A stretch of DNA of 64,000 nucleotides from a virus: the IMG/VR virus record IMGVR_UViG_3300028394_000044, positions 62,001 through 126,000 of that record; one strand, written 5' to 3'. Position numbers and translations under genes: made by a program. A model generated the notes under the pieces. The model saw nothing but the letters and a program-made list of their open reading frames with translations. It was not told the DNA's origin and ran no database searches. Each line of letters begins with the position of its first letter. Position 1 is the stretch's first letter. This document shows positions 32,810 through 41,583 of the stretch, in pieces.

Positions 32810-33841
32810 ATGTCACTTCCTACAGACCTCAAATTTATTCTTCTAGTCTCACCTAAATTCGAAAAATTTCAGCGTAAATCTGATTACCTCTTCAATGTGA
32901 GGTGCCCGATCTGCGGAGATTCGCAGAAAAATAAATCTAAAATGCGCGGCTACATTTACCGCAAAGGTAATGATCTATTTTACCGCTGTCACAATTGTGG
33001 CGCAGGAATGGGTATCGGCAATCTTCTCAAACACATGGATGGTTCTCTACATAGAGAATATATCCTTGAGCGTTACAAAACTGGCGAAATCAATACCAGC
33101 AACAATAAAACTCACATGTTTGATATACCAGCACCTCGATTCGGCAAGGTTGATATACCCACATACGAAAATGCAGAACGGTGTGATATGTTACCAGATG
33201 AACACTTCTGTAAAAAATACATAAAAGCCCGTCAAATACCAGAGTGGGCATTCAAAAAGTTATATTTCACAGCTAACTTTAAAAAGTTTTGTGATGAAAT
33301 TAATCCAAGTCATGGAAAAGAAGAACTTACACAAGACGCTAGGTTAATCATTCCTTTTTATGATGAATACAATTCTCTAATTGGTGTCTCTGGCAGAGCA
33401 TTAGTTATAGCAGACTATAAGTTGCGGTATATCAAAATAAAAGCAAATGATAATATAAAAAAGCTAATCTATGGAATAGATCGTATAGATACTACTCTGG
33501 CTGTAAAAATTGTTGAGGGTGAAATTGATTCTCTATTTTTGACCAATGCTATTGCATCGGGAGATTCCAGTTTATCAATAACCGCTGATGCTATTACAGC
33601 AAAAGAAAAAATATTAATTTTTGACAATGAGCCTAGAAATAAAGAAATTGTCAAATTGATGAGTAATGCTATCCTAGATGGTCGTAACATTGTTATTTGG
33701 CCTAATACTGTAGAAGGTAAAGATATCAATGAAATGGTGTTGAATGGCTTTTCATGTGACGAAATTGAAAGTATCATAAGTAATAACACATTCAAGGGTA
33801 TTGAAGCACAAATCAATTATAATTATTGGAAAAAAGTATAA
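32810..33841 (+). CDS. 61: DNA primase (gp61-like)
   Basis: Synthesises RNA primers with the gp41 helicase. The N-terminal zinc-binding domain has CPICGD (Cys32, Cys35) and CHNCG (Cys60, Cys63). The C-terminal TOPRIM-type catalytic domain has VEGEIDSLF (conserved Glu) and LIFDNEPRN (Asp-x-x-x). At 343 residues it matches T4 gp61 (342). ATG 32810 is preferred over the in-frame TTG at 32804. There is no nearby ribosome binding site, in keeping with a leaderless message. Confidence 0.92.
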   Translation: MSLPTDLKFILLVSPKFEKFQRKSDYLFNVRCPICGDSQKNKSKMRGYIYRKGNDLFYRCHNCGAGMGIGNLLKHMDGSLHREYILERYKTGEINTSNNKTHMFDIPAPRFGKVDIPTYENAERCDMLPDEHFCKKYIKARQIPEWAFKKLYFTANFKKFCDEINPSHGKEELTQDARLIIPFYDEYNSLIGVSGRALVIADYKLRYIKIKANDNIKKLIYGIDRIDTTLAVKIVEGEIDSLFLTNAIASGDSSLSITADAITAKEKILIFDNEPRNKEIVKLMSNAILDGRNIVIWPNTVEGKDINEMVLNGFSCDEIESIISNNTFKGIEAQINYNYWKKV

Positions 33842-33842
33842 A

Positions 33843-34514
33843 ATGAAAGTAAAATTGATTAGTTCTAGCAAATCTTCAAGAGAGATGCATAGTGAGGGAA
33901 TGTATGATGTTCAAGACCTTATTGCGTTTTGTGCAAGGGTTTCAAACCCAAGCAACCAATTCAATACAGAGACTGCTGAGAAGCTGATTCGCTATTTGAT
34001 TAAGCACCAGCATTGGTCACCACTTGAAATGGTTTCAGCATGTTTGGAGATTGAAACCACCCGAGATATTGCAAGACAAATTCTCCGTCACCGTTCTTTT
34101 AGTTTCCAAGAGTTTAGCCAACGATATGCAGATCCAACTAAAGATTTGGATTTTGTTATTCGTGAGGCTAGGCTACAGGATACAAAGAACAGACAGAATA
34201 GTATTGTGACTGATGATGTAGTGTTGCAAGTATGGTGGAATGCGAAACAGCAATTTATTATTAATTATGTGAAAGAAACCTATGCTGAGGCAATGGCTAA
34301 AGGTATGGCTAAAGAACAAGCAAGGGTAATTTTACCAGAAGGTAATACTGTATCTCGCCTATACATGAATGGAACACTGCGTAGTTGGATCCATTTCATT
34401 GAGTTGCGTAGTGCTAATGGAACACAACAAGAACACAGAGAAGTTGCACGTGAGTGTGCAAGAGTCATTGCGGAGATTTTCCCAATGGCAGACGAATTCG
34501 TAGAAAAACAATAA
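33843..34514 (+). CDS. thyX: Flavin-dependent thymidylate synthase ThyX
   Basis: Converts dUMP to dTMP using FAD and folate. The ThyX motif RHRSFSFQEFSQRY (residues 82-95) is intact. The ARQILRH segment before it and the ARVILPEGNTVSRLYM block fit the family. The 223-residue length is normal. It is placed with nrdA/nrdB, and with the dCMP deaminase at 3995 it gives the phage its own route to dTMP. Confidence 0.95.
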   Translation: MKVKLISSSKSSREMHSEGMYDVQDLIAFCARVSNPSNQFNTETAEKLIRYLIKHQHWSPLEMVSACLEIETTRDIARQILRHRSFSFQEFSQRYADPTKDLDFVIREARLQDTKNRQNSIVTDDVVLQVWWNAKQQFIINYVKETYAEAMAKGMAKEQARVILPEGNTVSRLYMNGTLRSWIHFIELRSANGTQQEHREVARECARVIAEIFPMADEFVEKQ

Positions 34515-34526
34515 ACTGGAGTTAAA

Positions 34527-36326
34527 ATGGAAAATATCGTACATGATATTGTGGTAGATTATTCGCGTGATAAATTATTTGATGAATTGGGTAGAATGCG
34601 TTTAAAAGAAAGTTACATGAAAGATGAAGAAATATCTCCACAAGAAAGATTTGCTTTCGTTTCTAAAACCTTCGGGAGCAATCAAGAACATTCTCAACGT
34701 TTATATGAGTATTCTTCTAAGCATTGGCTATCATATTCTACTCCCATTCTTTCTTTTGGTCGTAGCAAGCGGGGCTTACCTATTTCTTGCTTTCTACCAT
34801 ATCTCCACGATAGTGCAGAAGGTTTGGTCAATTGCCTTTCAGAGGTAAATTGGCTAAGTATGTTAGGAGGAGGAATTGGAATTGGACTTGGTATTCGATC
34901 TGCTGACGATAAGTCTACTGGTATTATGCCTCATCTTCGGACATATGATGCGTCAAGCCTCGCATACCGTCAAGGTCGTACTCGCCGTGGTTCTTATGCC
35001 GCTTATCTTGATATTAGTCATCCAGACATACCTATCTTTTTGGAGATGAGAAAGCCAACGGGTGATCCAAACATGAGAGCGATGAATTTACATCATGGAA
35101 TTAATATTACTGATGATTTCATGCAATTGATTGAAAAGTCTATGATAAACCCGATGGCTGATGATACGTGGCAATTCAAAGACCCACATAATGGTGAAGT
35201 TCGTGATACTTGTTCAGCCCGTGATCTGTGGCAACAGATACTTGAAATGCGTATGCATACGGGTGAACCCTACATCCATTTTATTGATACTAGCAATCGA
35301 ATGATGCCTCAGTATCAAAAAGATTTGGGTCTAAAAATTAACCAATCCAATTTGTGCAGTGAAATTATTTTGCCCACCAACAAAGACCGCACTGCGGTGT
35401 GTTGTTTATCCTCGGTTAATTTAGAATACTATGATGAATGGAAAAATGATCCATTATTTCTACGTGACATTGCAGAAATGTTGGACAATGTATTGCAGTA
35501 TTTTATCGACCATGCAGAAGATAATATTTCTAGAGCAAAATTCAGCGCAACACAAGAACGTAGTATTGGCGTTGGTGCATTAGGTTTTCATGCTGCATTA
35601 CAAAAAAGAGGTATTGCATTTGAAGGTGTTATGGCTAAAGTGACCAACAATCAAATGTTCAAACACATTAGAACTAAACTAAATGAAGCTAATTTAGAGT
35701 TGGGGGCTGAAAGAGGTTCTCCAGCAGATTGCGTGGGCACAGGATTACGTTTTGCTCATGTCATGGCTATTGCTCCTAATGCATCATCCTCTATCATTAT
35801 GGGCAATACCAGTCCCTCTATTGAACCATATCGGGCCAATGCATATCGTCAAGATACACTCTCGGGATCACACCTGACTAAGAATAAATGGCTTGATAGA
35901 ATCATACAAAAAGAAGCTGAAAATCACAAAGAAATCTGGTGGTCAGATGAAGTTTGGTCTTCAATCATTGCAAACGATGGTTCAGTTCAACATTTAACTT
36001 GGCTATCAGATATTGACAAAGAGGTGTTTAAAACTTCAATGGAAATTGACCAGCGTTGGATAATTGAACATGCGGCAGATCGTCAACAATATGTTGACCA
36101 AGCACAGTCATTGAATGTATTTTTCCGACCTGATGCTAACATTAAATATCTACATGCAGTTCATTTTCTTGCATGGAAAAAAGGTTTAAAAACATTATAC
36201 TATTGCCGTTCCGAAAAGTTAGCTAAGGCTGACAAGGTATCTAAACGGATTGAGCGTGAAGTTATAAAAGAACTGGATATGTCATTGATTGTTCAGGGTA
36301 ACGAATGTTTGGCTTGCGAAGGTTAA
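34527..36326 (+). CDS. nrdA: Ribonucleotide reductase class I, alpha subunit
   Basis: The catalytic subunit making deoxyribonucleotides. Key residues: ISCFLP (first redox Cys), SNLCSEI (thiyl-radical Cys with the Glu two on), CCLSSVNLE (partner Cys) and the C-terminal CLACEG, a CxxC shuttle pair. It is 599 residues long against 754 in T4, because the N-terminal ATP-cone is missing, so allosteric shut-off by dATP is not expected. It has a GGAG site and is followed by nuclease and nrdB genes. Confidence 0.95.
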   Translation: MENIVHDIVVDYSRDKLFDELGRMRLKESYMKDEEISPQERFAFVSKTFGSNQEHSQRLYEYSSKHWLSYSTPILSFGRSKRGLPISCFLPYLHDSAEGLVNCLSEVNWLSMLGGGIGIGLGIRSADDKSTGIMPHLRTYDASSLAYRQGRTRRGSYAAYLDISHPDIPIFLEMRKPTGDPNMRAMNLHHGINITDDFMQLIEKSMINPMADDTWQFKDPHNGEVRDTCSARDLWQQILEMRMHTGEPYIHFIDTSNRMMPQYQKDLGLKINQSNLCSEIILPTNKDRTAVCCLSSVNLEYYDEWKNDPLFLRDIAEMLDNVLQYFIDHAEDNISRAKFSATQERSIGVGALGFHAALQKRGIAFEGVMAKVTNNQMFKHIRTKLNEANLELGAERGSPADCVGTGLRFAHVMAIAPNASSSIIMGNTSPSIEPYRANAYRQDTLSGSHLTKNKWLDRIIQKEAENHKEIWWSDEVWSSIIANDGSVQHLTWLSDIDKEVFKTSMEIDQRWIIEHAADRQQYVDQAQSLNVFFRPDANIKYLHAVHFLAWKKGLKTLYYCRSEKLAKADKVSKRIEREVIKELDMSLIVQGNECLACEG

Positions 36327-36457
36327 TGGAAAAAAATATCAAAGCAAGAATCTCATAAACCATATGTTTGGTGGATTATGCGTATAATTGAAATGATAAC
36401 GTGTTTACATATCATAGCGGGTGTTTGGAGACATTGGTAAAAAATTTAAGAAATAAA

Positions 36458-37114
36458 ATGAAAACTATAGCATTATTCCAAGACGATAGAAATAAAGAAT
36501 CAATATCTTGTGGGGATGGTGTGATTGAAGCACTATCTTCACATTATAATATCAAAATATTTAAGAAAGAAGAATGTACATTGGAAACATTTGAGAATGT
36601 TGATATGCTGGTATTTCCAGGAGGTGTTGGTGATGCTGATGATTATTTTCATATGTTTCCCAGAAAAAGAGCAAATGCAATAGTTGAATTTATTGAAAAA
36701 GGTGGTGCATATCTTGGCATATGCGTGGGTGCTTATTGGGCTGGTCCAGATTATTTTGATATACTAAAAGGTGCTGAACCTGTACAATATATAAAAAGAC
36801 CAACCGCAGACATTACGAGAAGTTTTAATATTGCGGCTCATTGTATATGGGAAGGAGAAGAAGAACAAATATTCTTTCGTGATGGTTGTACATTTGTAGG
36901 AGACCTTAGTCATTCAGAAATAGTAAGCACATATTTTAATAGAGAACCAATGTGTATTGTTCAAGGTAAGATTGGTGTGATGGGTGCATGTTTAGATTCG
37001 TTAGAGTGGTGGTATGATAACAAAAAATTAAAACAATACTGGCATGAAGGTAGGCACCACAAATTGCTTTTAGATTTTGTAGACAAATTAATTAATTATA
37101 AAGAAAGTAGATAA
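36458..37114 (+). CDS. Class I glutamine-amidotransferase-like protein (BPL_N type)
   Basis: A 218-residue protein with LVFPGGVGDADDY and GGAYLGICVGAYWAG, where the Cys is the nucleophile of the elbow. This pattern belongs to the BPL_N group of GATase1-like domains. No synthetase partner is visible, so the amide donor role is unproven. The ATG at 36458 is chosen because MKTIALFQDD is the usual start of the fold; the upstream part of the frame looks non-coding. Confidence 0.72.
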   Translation: MKTIALFQDDRNKESISCGDGVIEALSSHYNIKIFKKEECTLETFENVDMLVFPGGVGDADDYFHMFPRKRANAIVEFIEKGGAYLGICVGAYWAGPDYFDILKGAEPVQYIKRPTADITRSFNIAAHCIWEGEEEQIFFRDGCTFVGDLSHSEIVSTYFNREPMCIVQGKIGVMGACLDSLEWWYDNKKLKQYWHEGRHHKLLLDFVDKLINYKESR

Positions 37115-37118
37115 AGAA

Positions 37119-37559
37119 ATGGAAAAAATAATAACAACAATCCTATTGGCACTGTGTATCGCACCAGTATTTGCCCAAAAAGAAAAAAGTGGTGTAACTT
37201 ATGATGTGGTATTGACAAGGGTTATAGATGGTGATACCGTAGCGTTTCAAGCCAGCTGGTTACCTGATCCATTGAAGAAGGAACTAAGCCTTCGTGTCTT
37301 TGGTGTTGACACTCCAGAAAAAGGATTCCGTGCAAAATGTCCAAGTGAAGATGCCCGCGGTCAAGCTGCATCCACTTTCACTAAAGCACAAATTAATGCA
37401 TCACAGAAAAAACAGATTATCTTAATGGATTGGGACAAGTATGGTGGACGAGTATTGGGTGACTTGATACTTGATGGTAAGAGTTTAAGACAAATGTTAA
37501 TAGCAAATGGTTTTGCCCGTGAATATTACGGTGAAGCCAAAACTTCATGGTGCGAATAA
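37119..37559 (+). CDS. Secreted staphylococcal-nuclease-like thermonuclease
   Basis: A 146-residue protein with a signal peptide (TTILLALCIAPVFA, likely cut after VFA) and an SNase domain: RVIDGDT (Asp39, Thr40), LRVFGVDTPE (Arg59 and Glu67, the catalytic eight-residue spacing) and KYGGRVLGD (second Arg). Calcium-dependent nucleases of this type degrade DNA and RNA. The signal peptide directs it to the periplasm or outside, where it could destroy incoming DNA; that role is inference. It is set between nrdA and nrdB. Confidence 0.88.
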   Translation: MEKIITTILLALCIAPVFAQKEKSGVTYDVVLTRVIDGDTVAFQASWLPDPLKKELSLRVFGVDTPEKGFRAKCPSEDARGQAASTFTKAQINASQKKQIILMDWDKYGGRVLGDLILDGKSLRQMLIANGFAREYYGEAKTSWCE

Positions 37560-37560
37560 T

Positions 37561-38553
37561 ATGATTAAAAAAATAGCTTCTAAATTAACCGATGACAGAG
37601 ATGCATTTAAGCCTTTCAATTATCCATGGGCATATGATGCATGGTTAAAACATGAACAAAGTCATTGGTTACACACTGAAGTGCCGATGCTTGAAGACGT
37701 TAAAGATTGGAAGAAACGCCTAACAGTTGAAGAGAAACAATTCTTAACCCATATCTTTCGATTCTTCACACAAGGTGATATTGATGTAGCCGGTGGTTAT
37801 GTTAACAACTATCTTCCTTACTTTCCACAGCCTGAAGTTAGAATGATGTTGTTAGGTTTTGCAGCTAGAGAAGCATTACACGTAGCAGCTTATTCACACT
37901 TGATTGAAACTCTCGGTTTGCCTGAGACCATGTACAATGAATTCTTATCATACCAAGAAATGAAAGATAAGCACGATTATGTAATGGACATATCAGATAA
38001 AAATGGCACCAAAGAAAACACAGCCCGTCATATTGCAGTTTTTAGCGCATTCACTGAAGGTATGCAGTTGTTCTCTTCATTCATTATGTTGTTAAACTTC
38101 CCACGCCATGGCAAGATGAAAGGTATGGGTCAGATTGTTACTTGGTCTATCGTTGATGAAACAATGCACGCCGAGAATATGATGAAGTTGTTTAAAACTT
38201 ACATCAATGAAAATCAGGAAATATGGACTGATGATTTGAAGAGTTCAATTTACACTATTGCTGAGAAAATGGTAGCACTTGAAGATAAATTTATTGATCT
38301 AGCATTTGGTATTAATGAAGGTGAAAACCTAACAAAAGAGGACGTGAAAAAATATATTCGGTATATTGCAGATCGTAGGCTGATTGGTTTGGGCATGAAG
38401 GGCATTTTTAAAGTCAAACGTAATCCATTGCCATGGGTTGAAGAAATGATTAATGCACCGACACACACAAACTTTTTTGAGAACCGAGCTACAGATTATG
38501 CAAAAGGTGCATTGTCTGGCACATGGGGTGATGTTTGGGGTAAAGCTGCATAA
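37561..38553 (+). CDS. nrdB: Ribonucleotide reductase class I, beta subunit
   Basis: The radical-generating subunit. Ligands and radical site are intact: an early TEVPM acid, REALHVAAY with Glu-x-x-His and the tyrosyl-radical Tyr four residues after the His, FTEGMQLF (Glu) and DETMHAEN (Glu-x-x-His). The 330-residue length is normal for a short phage NrdB. The ATG at 37561 follows one base after the nuclease stop. Confidence 0.95.
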   Translation: MIKKIASKLTDDRDAFKPFNYPWAYDAWLKHEQSHWLHTEVPMLEDVKDWKKRLTVEEKQFLTHIFRFFTQGDIDVAGGYVNNYLPYFPQPEVRMMLLGFAAREALHVAAYSHLIETLGLPETMYNEFLSYQEMKDKHDYVMDISDKNGTKENTARHIAVFSAFTEGMQLFSSFIMLLNFPRHGKMKGMGQIVTWSIVDETMHAENMMKLFKTYINENQEIWTDDLKSSIYTIAEKMVALEDKFIDLAFGINEGENLTKEDVKKYIRYIADRRLIGLGMKGIFKVKRNPLPWVEEMINAPTHTNFFENRATDYAKGALSGTWGDVWGKAA

Positions 38554-38574
38554 CGGCAAACATCCAATATTCTA

Positions 38575-38616
38575 TTGACATTTGACAGAAAGAGAGCTAT
38601 AATAAGTTCTCTTTCT
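38575..38616 (+). promoter_or_regulatory. Sigma70-type promoter inside a 9-bp dyad
   Basis: TTGACA (38575-38580), 17 bases, TATAAT (38598-38603). A 9-base inverted repeat (AGAAAGAGA / TCTCTTTCT) brackets the -10 box with the right arm near +1, the same geometry as at 2399. Confidence 0.75.
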
Positions 38617-38630
38617 TATTGGAACATACC

Positions 38631-38819
38631 ATGATTAAAATTACATTTATTTTCTTATTGATTCTTTTTGCCGTAGTATTCAGCCCACTCATATCAATTT
38701 GGTCATTGAATACAATATTCACAACAAATATTGCATATACCTTTGAAACTTGGGCAGCTACAGTTTGGTTGACTATATTAATTTTTGGTCGAATTAGCAT
38801 GAAAACCAATGAAAAGTAA
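38631..38819 (+). CDS. Small two-pass membrane protein
   Basis: A 62-residue hydrophobic protein with two transmembrane segments (about 3-22 and 34-54). Unknown function; first gene after a strong promoter. It overlaps the next gene by 11 bases. Confidence 0.6.
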   Translation: MIKITFIFLLILFAVVFSPLISIWSLNTIFTTNIAYTFETWAATVWLTILIFGRISMKTNEK

Positions 38820-39087
38820 AAAACTAACAGAATTAGCCAAACAAGCAGGCTTTGTTTTCTGGGAAGAAGATGAAGGTGCACCTTGGCATGACGAGACTGA
38901 TATCGATTGGTCTAGCGACTACACCAAAGAGGTTGAACGATTATATGGTATCATCTTGCTTGAAATATTAAAAACAATCGATGAGACAAATGTAAATTCC
39001 GTAGTATTTACATCATATGATGTTGACGTATGCAAGTATGTCAAGAATTTGATACGTAAGAACGTTGCTCAAAAATTTGGAGAATAA
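38809..39087 (+). CDS. Hypothetical protein of the LAKQAG/ELAEQ type
   Basis: A 92-residue protein. KKLTELAKQAGF followed by acidic residues and a helical C-terminus recalls the MNERIKELAEQ paralogues at 47895-48716, so it may be a distant member of that family. Function unknown. Confidence 0.6.
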   Translation: MKSKKLTELAKQAGFVFWEEDEGAPWHDETDIDWSSDYTKEVERLYGIILLEILKTIDETNVNSVVFTSYDVDVCKYVKNLIRKNVAQKFGE

Positions 39088-39138
39088 CAATGAGACTAAT
39101 TGATTTAATCCATTCATTTAACACAAAGGAAAATTAAA

Positions 39139-39309
39139 ATGGCAGACGAAAAAGAAAAAACATCTAAAGCAAAAGCTGTGCAAATTGCAACAGCAACCAC
39201 CAATACAGGTCAAGTTGTATTGTTTGCATTGCTTGATGATGGAACAATTCAGTCAATTCGACCAATGGCAGAGGAATCGGATTGGGTTGTAGTTAAAAAA
39301 GTAAAATGA
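39139..39309 (+). CDS. Small hypothetical protein
   Basis: A 56-residue protein (MADEKEKTSKAKAVQ..., with the beta-strand-like TGQVVLFALLDDGTIQSI) preceded by AAAGGA. Codon use and the ribosome binding site support a real gene. The function is unknown. It overlaps the next small gene by four bases. Confidence 0.6.
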   Translation: MADEKEKTSKAKAVQIATATTNTGQVVLFALLDDGTIQSIRPMAEESDWVVVKKVK

Positions 39310-39467
39310 ACAAAACTCTAGTTGCATTTGGTGTTTTGTTGTATAATCTTGCCATTGTAGCCGGCACCGCATATATGTGTGCCGAATATGATTGGTCGCC
39401 TTGGACTTTTTTAGCTACATGGGTTTTTCTTATTACTTTTAAAGAGGATACGGATGATAAACATTGA
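39306..39467 (+). CDS. Small two-pass membrane peptide
   Basis: A 53-residue protein with two short hydrophobic segments (LVAFGVLLYNLAIVAGTAYM and PWTFLATWVFLITF). Unknown function. It overlaps both neighbours. Confidence 0.55.
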   Translation: MNKTLVAFGVLLYNLAIVAGTAYMCAEYDWSPWTFLATWVFLITFKEDTDDKH

Positions 39468-39756
39468 TACTGATAGAATAGATTTTTCGATCAAACACTA
39501 TGCTATTGGTGGTAAAATGCTCATTGGTAAATATGAGTTAGCTTCAAACGAATTTGAAAACTTTAAATTTGAACCAAAATTAGTTGATTATATTAAAGAA
39601 AAACTAGCATACGAGTTGGCTAAAAAAATGATTGAAGATAGACTGATCGGATTCACCGAGTATAAAAATATAAGTACAGATTCATCAACAATAGCCTTTC
39701 GTTGCTACTTAGCCCCCGATGACCAAATCAAAATATTAAGGGCATATAATGTTTAG
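39454..39756 (+). CDS. Hypothetical protein
   Basis: A 100-residue protein of unknown function with AAAGAGGA nine bases before its ATG. No motif is recognised. It overlaps the following nucleotidyltransferase-like gene by eight bases. Confidence 0.62.
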   Translation: MINIDTDRIDFSIKHYAIGGKMLIGKYELASNEFENFKFEPKLVDYIKEKLAYELAKKMIEDRLIGFTEYKNISTDSSTIAFRCYLAPDDQIKILRAYNV

Positions 39757-40306
39757 TAAAGCAGACAATGCTGAAATTTTATCAGTCAAAGCATTGATAA
39801 AAATTAAACTGAATACTGCATTAAAATCTTTGCCGCCAGAATTGAGTAAATTTATAAGTGATTTTGGTATCGTTTCAGGTGGTATTTCAGCATCAATTAT
39901 TCATAATGAAAAAGTCAATGATATTGATATATACCTCAAAACTGAAAAAGCTATCGATACCTTTAATCAAGCGATTTTACACGATTCGGTTAAGGATCAT
40001 ATTTCTGATGTAGATGAAAATTATAGTAATGTCTTGGTAAAAGGTAAAATGGTTACATCATGTGCAGTTACTTTTGGCTGTAATATACAAGTTATTACCA
40101 TGTATGCATCAATTGCAAGAACAACTTTTGATTTTATTCATACGATGCCATACTATGATATTTCAATGGATACATATTTTATCTCGCGGGCTGAATATGA
40201 TTCTATTATTAGTAAAAAACTAATTGCAAATCCAAATGGGACAACCACACCAAAAAGAATAAAGAAATTCATAGACAGAGGATGGTCATATGATGAAAAC
40301 CAGTGA
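39749..40306 (+). CDS. Pol-beta-fold nucleotidyltransferase-like protein
   Basis: A 185-residue protein with GIVSGGISASII followed by NDIDIYLK, the GG(S/I) loop and Asp-x-Asp metal site of the pol-beta nucleotidyltransferase superfamily. A third acid may lie in a following strand. RIKKFIDRGW near the end is typical of phage members. Substrates in this group range from nucleotides to tRNA and antibiotics and cannot be chosen here. Confidence 0.7.
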   Translation: MFSKADNAEILSVKALIKIKLNTALKSLPPELSKFISDFGIVSGGISASIIHNEKVNDIDIYLKTEKAIDTFNQAILHDSVKDHISDVDENYSNVLVKGKMVTSCAVTFGCNIQVITMYASIARTTFDFIHTMPYYDISMDTYFISRAEYDSIISKKLIANPNGTTTPKRIKKFIDRGWSYDENQ

Positions 40307-40330
40307 ATAAAAATAGAGCCGGCATTCTAG

Positions 40331-40388
40331 TAAATACTAGTGTTTATACTTAGTTTTTATTGCATTGCAGCATATATAATGTTATACT
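40331..40388 (+). promoter_or_regulatory. Operator-like palindrome and promoter
   Basis: TAAATACTAGTGTTTA (40331-40346) is a 16-base palindrome with one mismatched pair. It is followed by TTGCAT (40360-40365), a 17-base spacer and TATACT (40383-40388). This arrangement suits a regulated promoter; the regulator is unknown. Confidence 0.5.
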
Positions 40389-40418
40389 TATGCTCACTAA
40401 AGAGGTCACTATAATTTT

Positions 40419-40562
40419 ATGTTAAAAAAACTAATCGAACTATTCAAACCAAAATCTTTCCACTGCCAAATGGAAGAGTATATCAATTCAAAAAATCCAA
40501 CGTGTGAAGCTGATGTTGAACGACTGATGCGCCAATACACATTAAGAAGAGGTTCTCTATGA
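40419..40562 (+). CDS. Small hypothetical protein
   Basis: A 47-residue basic protein (MLKKLIELFKPKSFHC...) downstream of the promoter at 40360. Unknown function. It ends with an ATGA overlap into a 20-residue ORF. Confidence 0.5.
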   Translation: MLKKLIELFKPKSFHCQMEEYINSKNPTCEADVERLMRQYTLRRGSL

Positions 40563-40621
40563 TTGAAATACTCCGTGAAATTTTAGAACTAATGAAAAAC
40601 CAACCAATCGCTTACCAATAA
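40559..40621 (+). CDS. Very short ORF
   Basis: A 20-residue ORF (MIEILREILELMKNQPIAYQ) coupled to the previous stop by ATGA, with AGAGG upstream. It may be a real micropeptide or only a translational relay to the gene at 40631. Confidence 0.35.
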   Translation: MIEILREILELMKNQPIAYQ

Positions 40622-40630
40622 GGATAAACA

Positions 40631-40858
40631 ATGACAAATTTTACCGACACAACCAAAATCTCCGACCTTGCACTAGCTATGATTACAGCTAATGACTCTG
40701 CTACAAAATCATATATTTCCGCACTGAACCAATTTGTAGGTTCTGAATATGCTACATATACGTATGGACTAACCTACATAGCATCAGAAATTACAAAAAA
40801 TGCAAGAAAAATCGTTGAAGAATTCGCTACTCTTGCGCCAGCAGGAATTAAAGGCTAA
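40631..40858 (+). CDS. Hypothetical protein
   Basis: A 75-residue Ala/Thr-rich helical protein with AAGGA eight bases before its ATG. Unknown function. Confidence 0.6.
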   Translation: MTNFTDTTKISDLALAMITANDSATKSYISALNQFVGSEYATYTYGLTYIASEITKNARKIVEEFATLAPAGIKG

Positions 40859-41057
40859 TACAAAATATCATAGACCTGTTGTAAGAAACGGGTGGATCAT
40901 ACAATTCTCAGTGTATAAAGACTCTGAGATTTTATTGTTTATGACCTCTCGATATACAGGTCAAACGATAGTTAGATTTTTCAGTGATGAAGATCCTGCT
41001 GTGAAGTTTATCAATATGCTGATGCATAGAGACTCAACAACAATTCAACGAATTTAA
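40800..41057 (+). CDS. Hypothetical protein, start uncertain
   Basis: An 85-residue ORF overlapping the previous gene by 59 bases. The part after the overlap (RPVVRNGWIIQFSVYKDSEI and on) looks like genuine coding sequence, but no other start codon follows until 40939. A -1/+1 frameshift product of the preceding gene is an alternative. A terminator follows the stop. Confidence 0.5.
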   Translation: MQEKSLKNSLLLRQQELKANTKYHRPVVRNGWIIQFSVYKDSEILLFMTSRYTGQTIVRFFSDEDPAVKFINMLMHRDSTTIQRI

Positions 41058-41078
41058 CCCACATTCAGTGGGTTTTTT
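41056..41078 (+). terminator. Rho-independent terminator
   Basis: AACCCAC / GTGGGTT, a 7-bp stem with loop ATTCA, followed by TTTT; it begins inside the stop codon of the preceding ORF. Confidence 0.85.
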
Positions 41079-41087
41079 CATTATTGC

Positions 41088-41116
41088 CTGACATAAATCT
41101 ATTTTTGGTGTATAAT
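41088..41116 (+). promoter_or_regulatory. Sigma70-type promoter
   Basis: CTGACA (41088-41093), 17 bases, TATAAT (41111-41116), with GTG before the -10 box as in the other early promoters. Confidence 0.8.
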
Positions 41117-41133
41117 ACATTAAGGAGCAAACT

Positions 41134-41334
41134 ATGAGCATAATCCTATCGTGTCTACATGAAGTTGAAAACACATATGATGGACATACAATCATTACTA
41201 AAAATTATGATCGTAAGAGTAGGCGAGCTATATCTTACATGAGTGTATGCACAAAGTGTAAATTGCAATATGTAACGGATGATGCAATTTTTGCCAATGA
41301 AGATGAAGCTATTAACTGGATGTTTGGAGAATAA
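41134..41334 (+). CDS. Small protein with CxxC
   Basis: A 66-residue protein with CTKCKLQYV near residue 39 and a Cys-His near residue 7, a possible single zinc site. AAGGAG lies seven bases before the start. Function unknown. Confidence 0.6.
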   Translation: MSIILSCLHEVENTYDGHTIITKNYDRKSRRAISYMSVCTKCKLQYVTDDAIFANEDEAINWMFGE

Positions 41335-41335
41335 T

Positions 41336-41581
41336 ATGACAGTATTTGAATTGATTGAACGATTGAAAGAACTTGACCAAGAAGCTATGGTCGTAGTAAA
41401 TGGCTACGAAGGTGGCGTAAACGAGGTCAAATATGCTACTGAATCAGAATTAGCATTGGATGTTAACACCGCTTGGTACTATGGCAAACACGAACTGGTG
41501 AGCCACAGTTACGAAGATATGAGTGAGTACAAAAAAATAAACTCGGTGCATCTTGGTGGACTTGGTGGATTAAGTGACTAA
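41336..41581 (+). CDS. Conserved small phage protein
   Basis: An 81-residue protein: FELIERLKELDQEAMVVVNG then YEGGVNEV, resembling a short family found in phages and bacteria with unknown function. The start at 41336 follows the previous stop by one base. Confidence 0.65.
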   Translation: MTVFELIERLKELDQEAMVVVNGYEGGVNEVKYATESELALDVNTAWYYGKHELVSHSYEDMSEYKKINSVHLGGLGGLSD

Positions 41582-41583
41582 TT

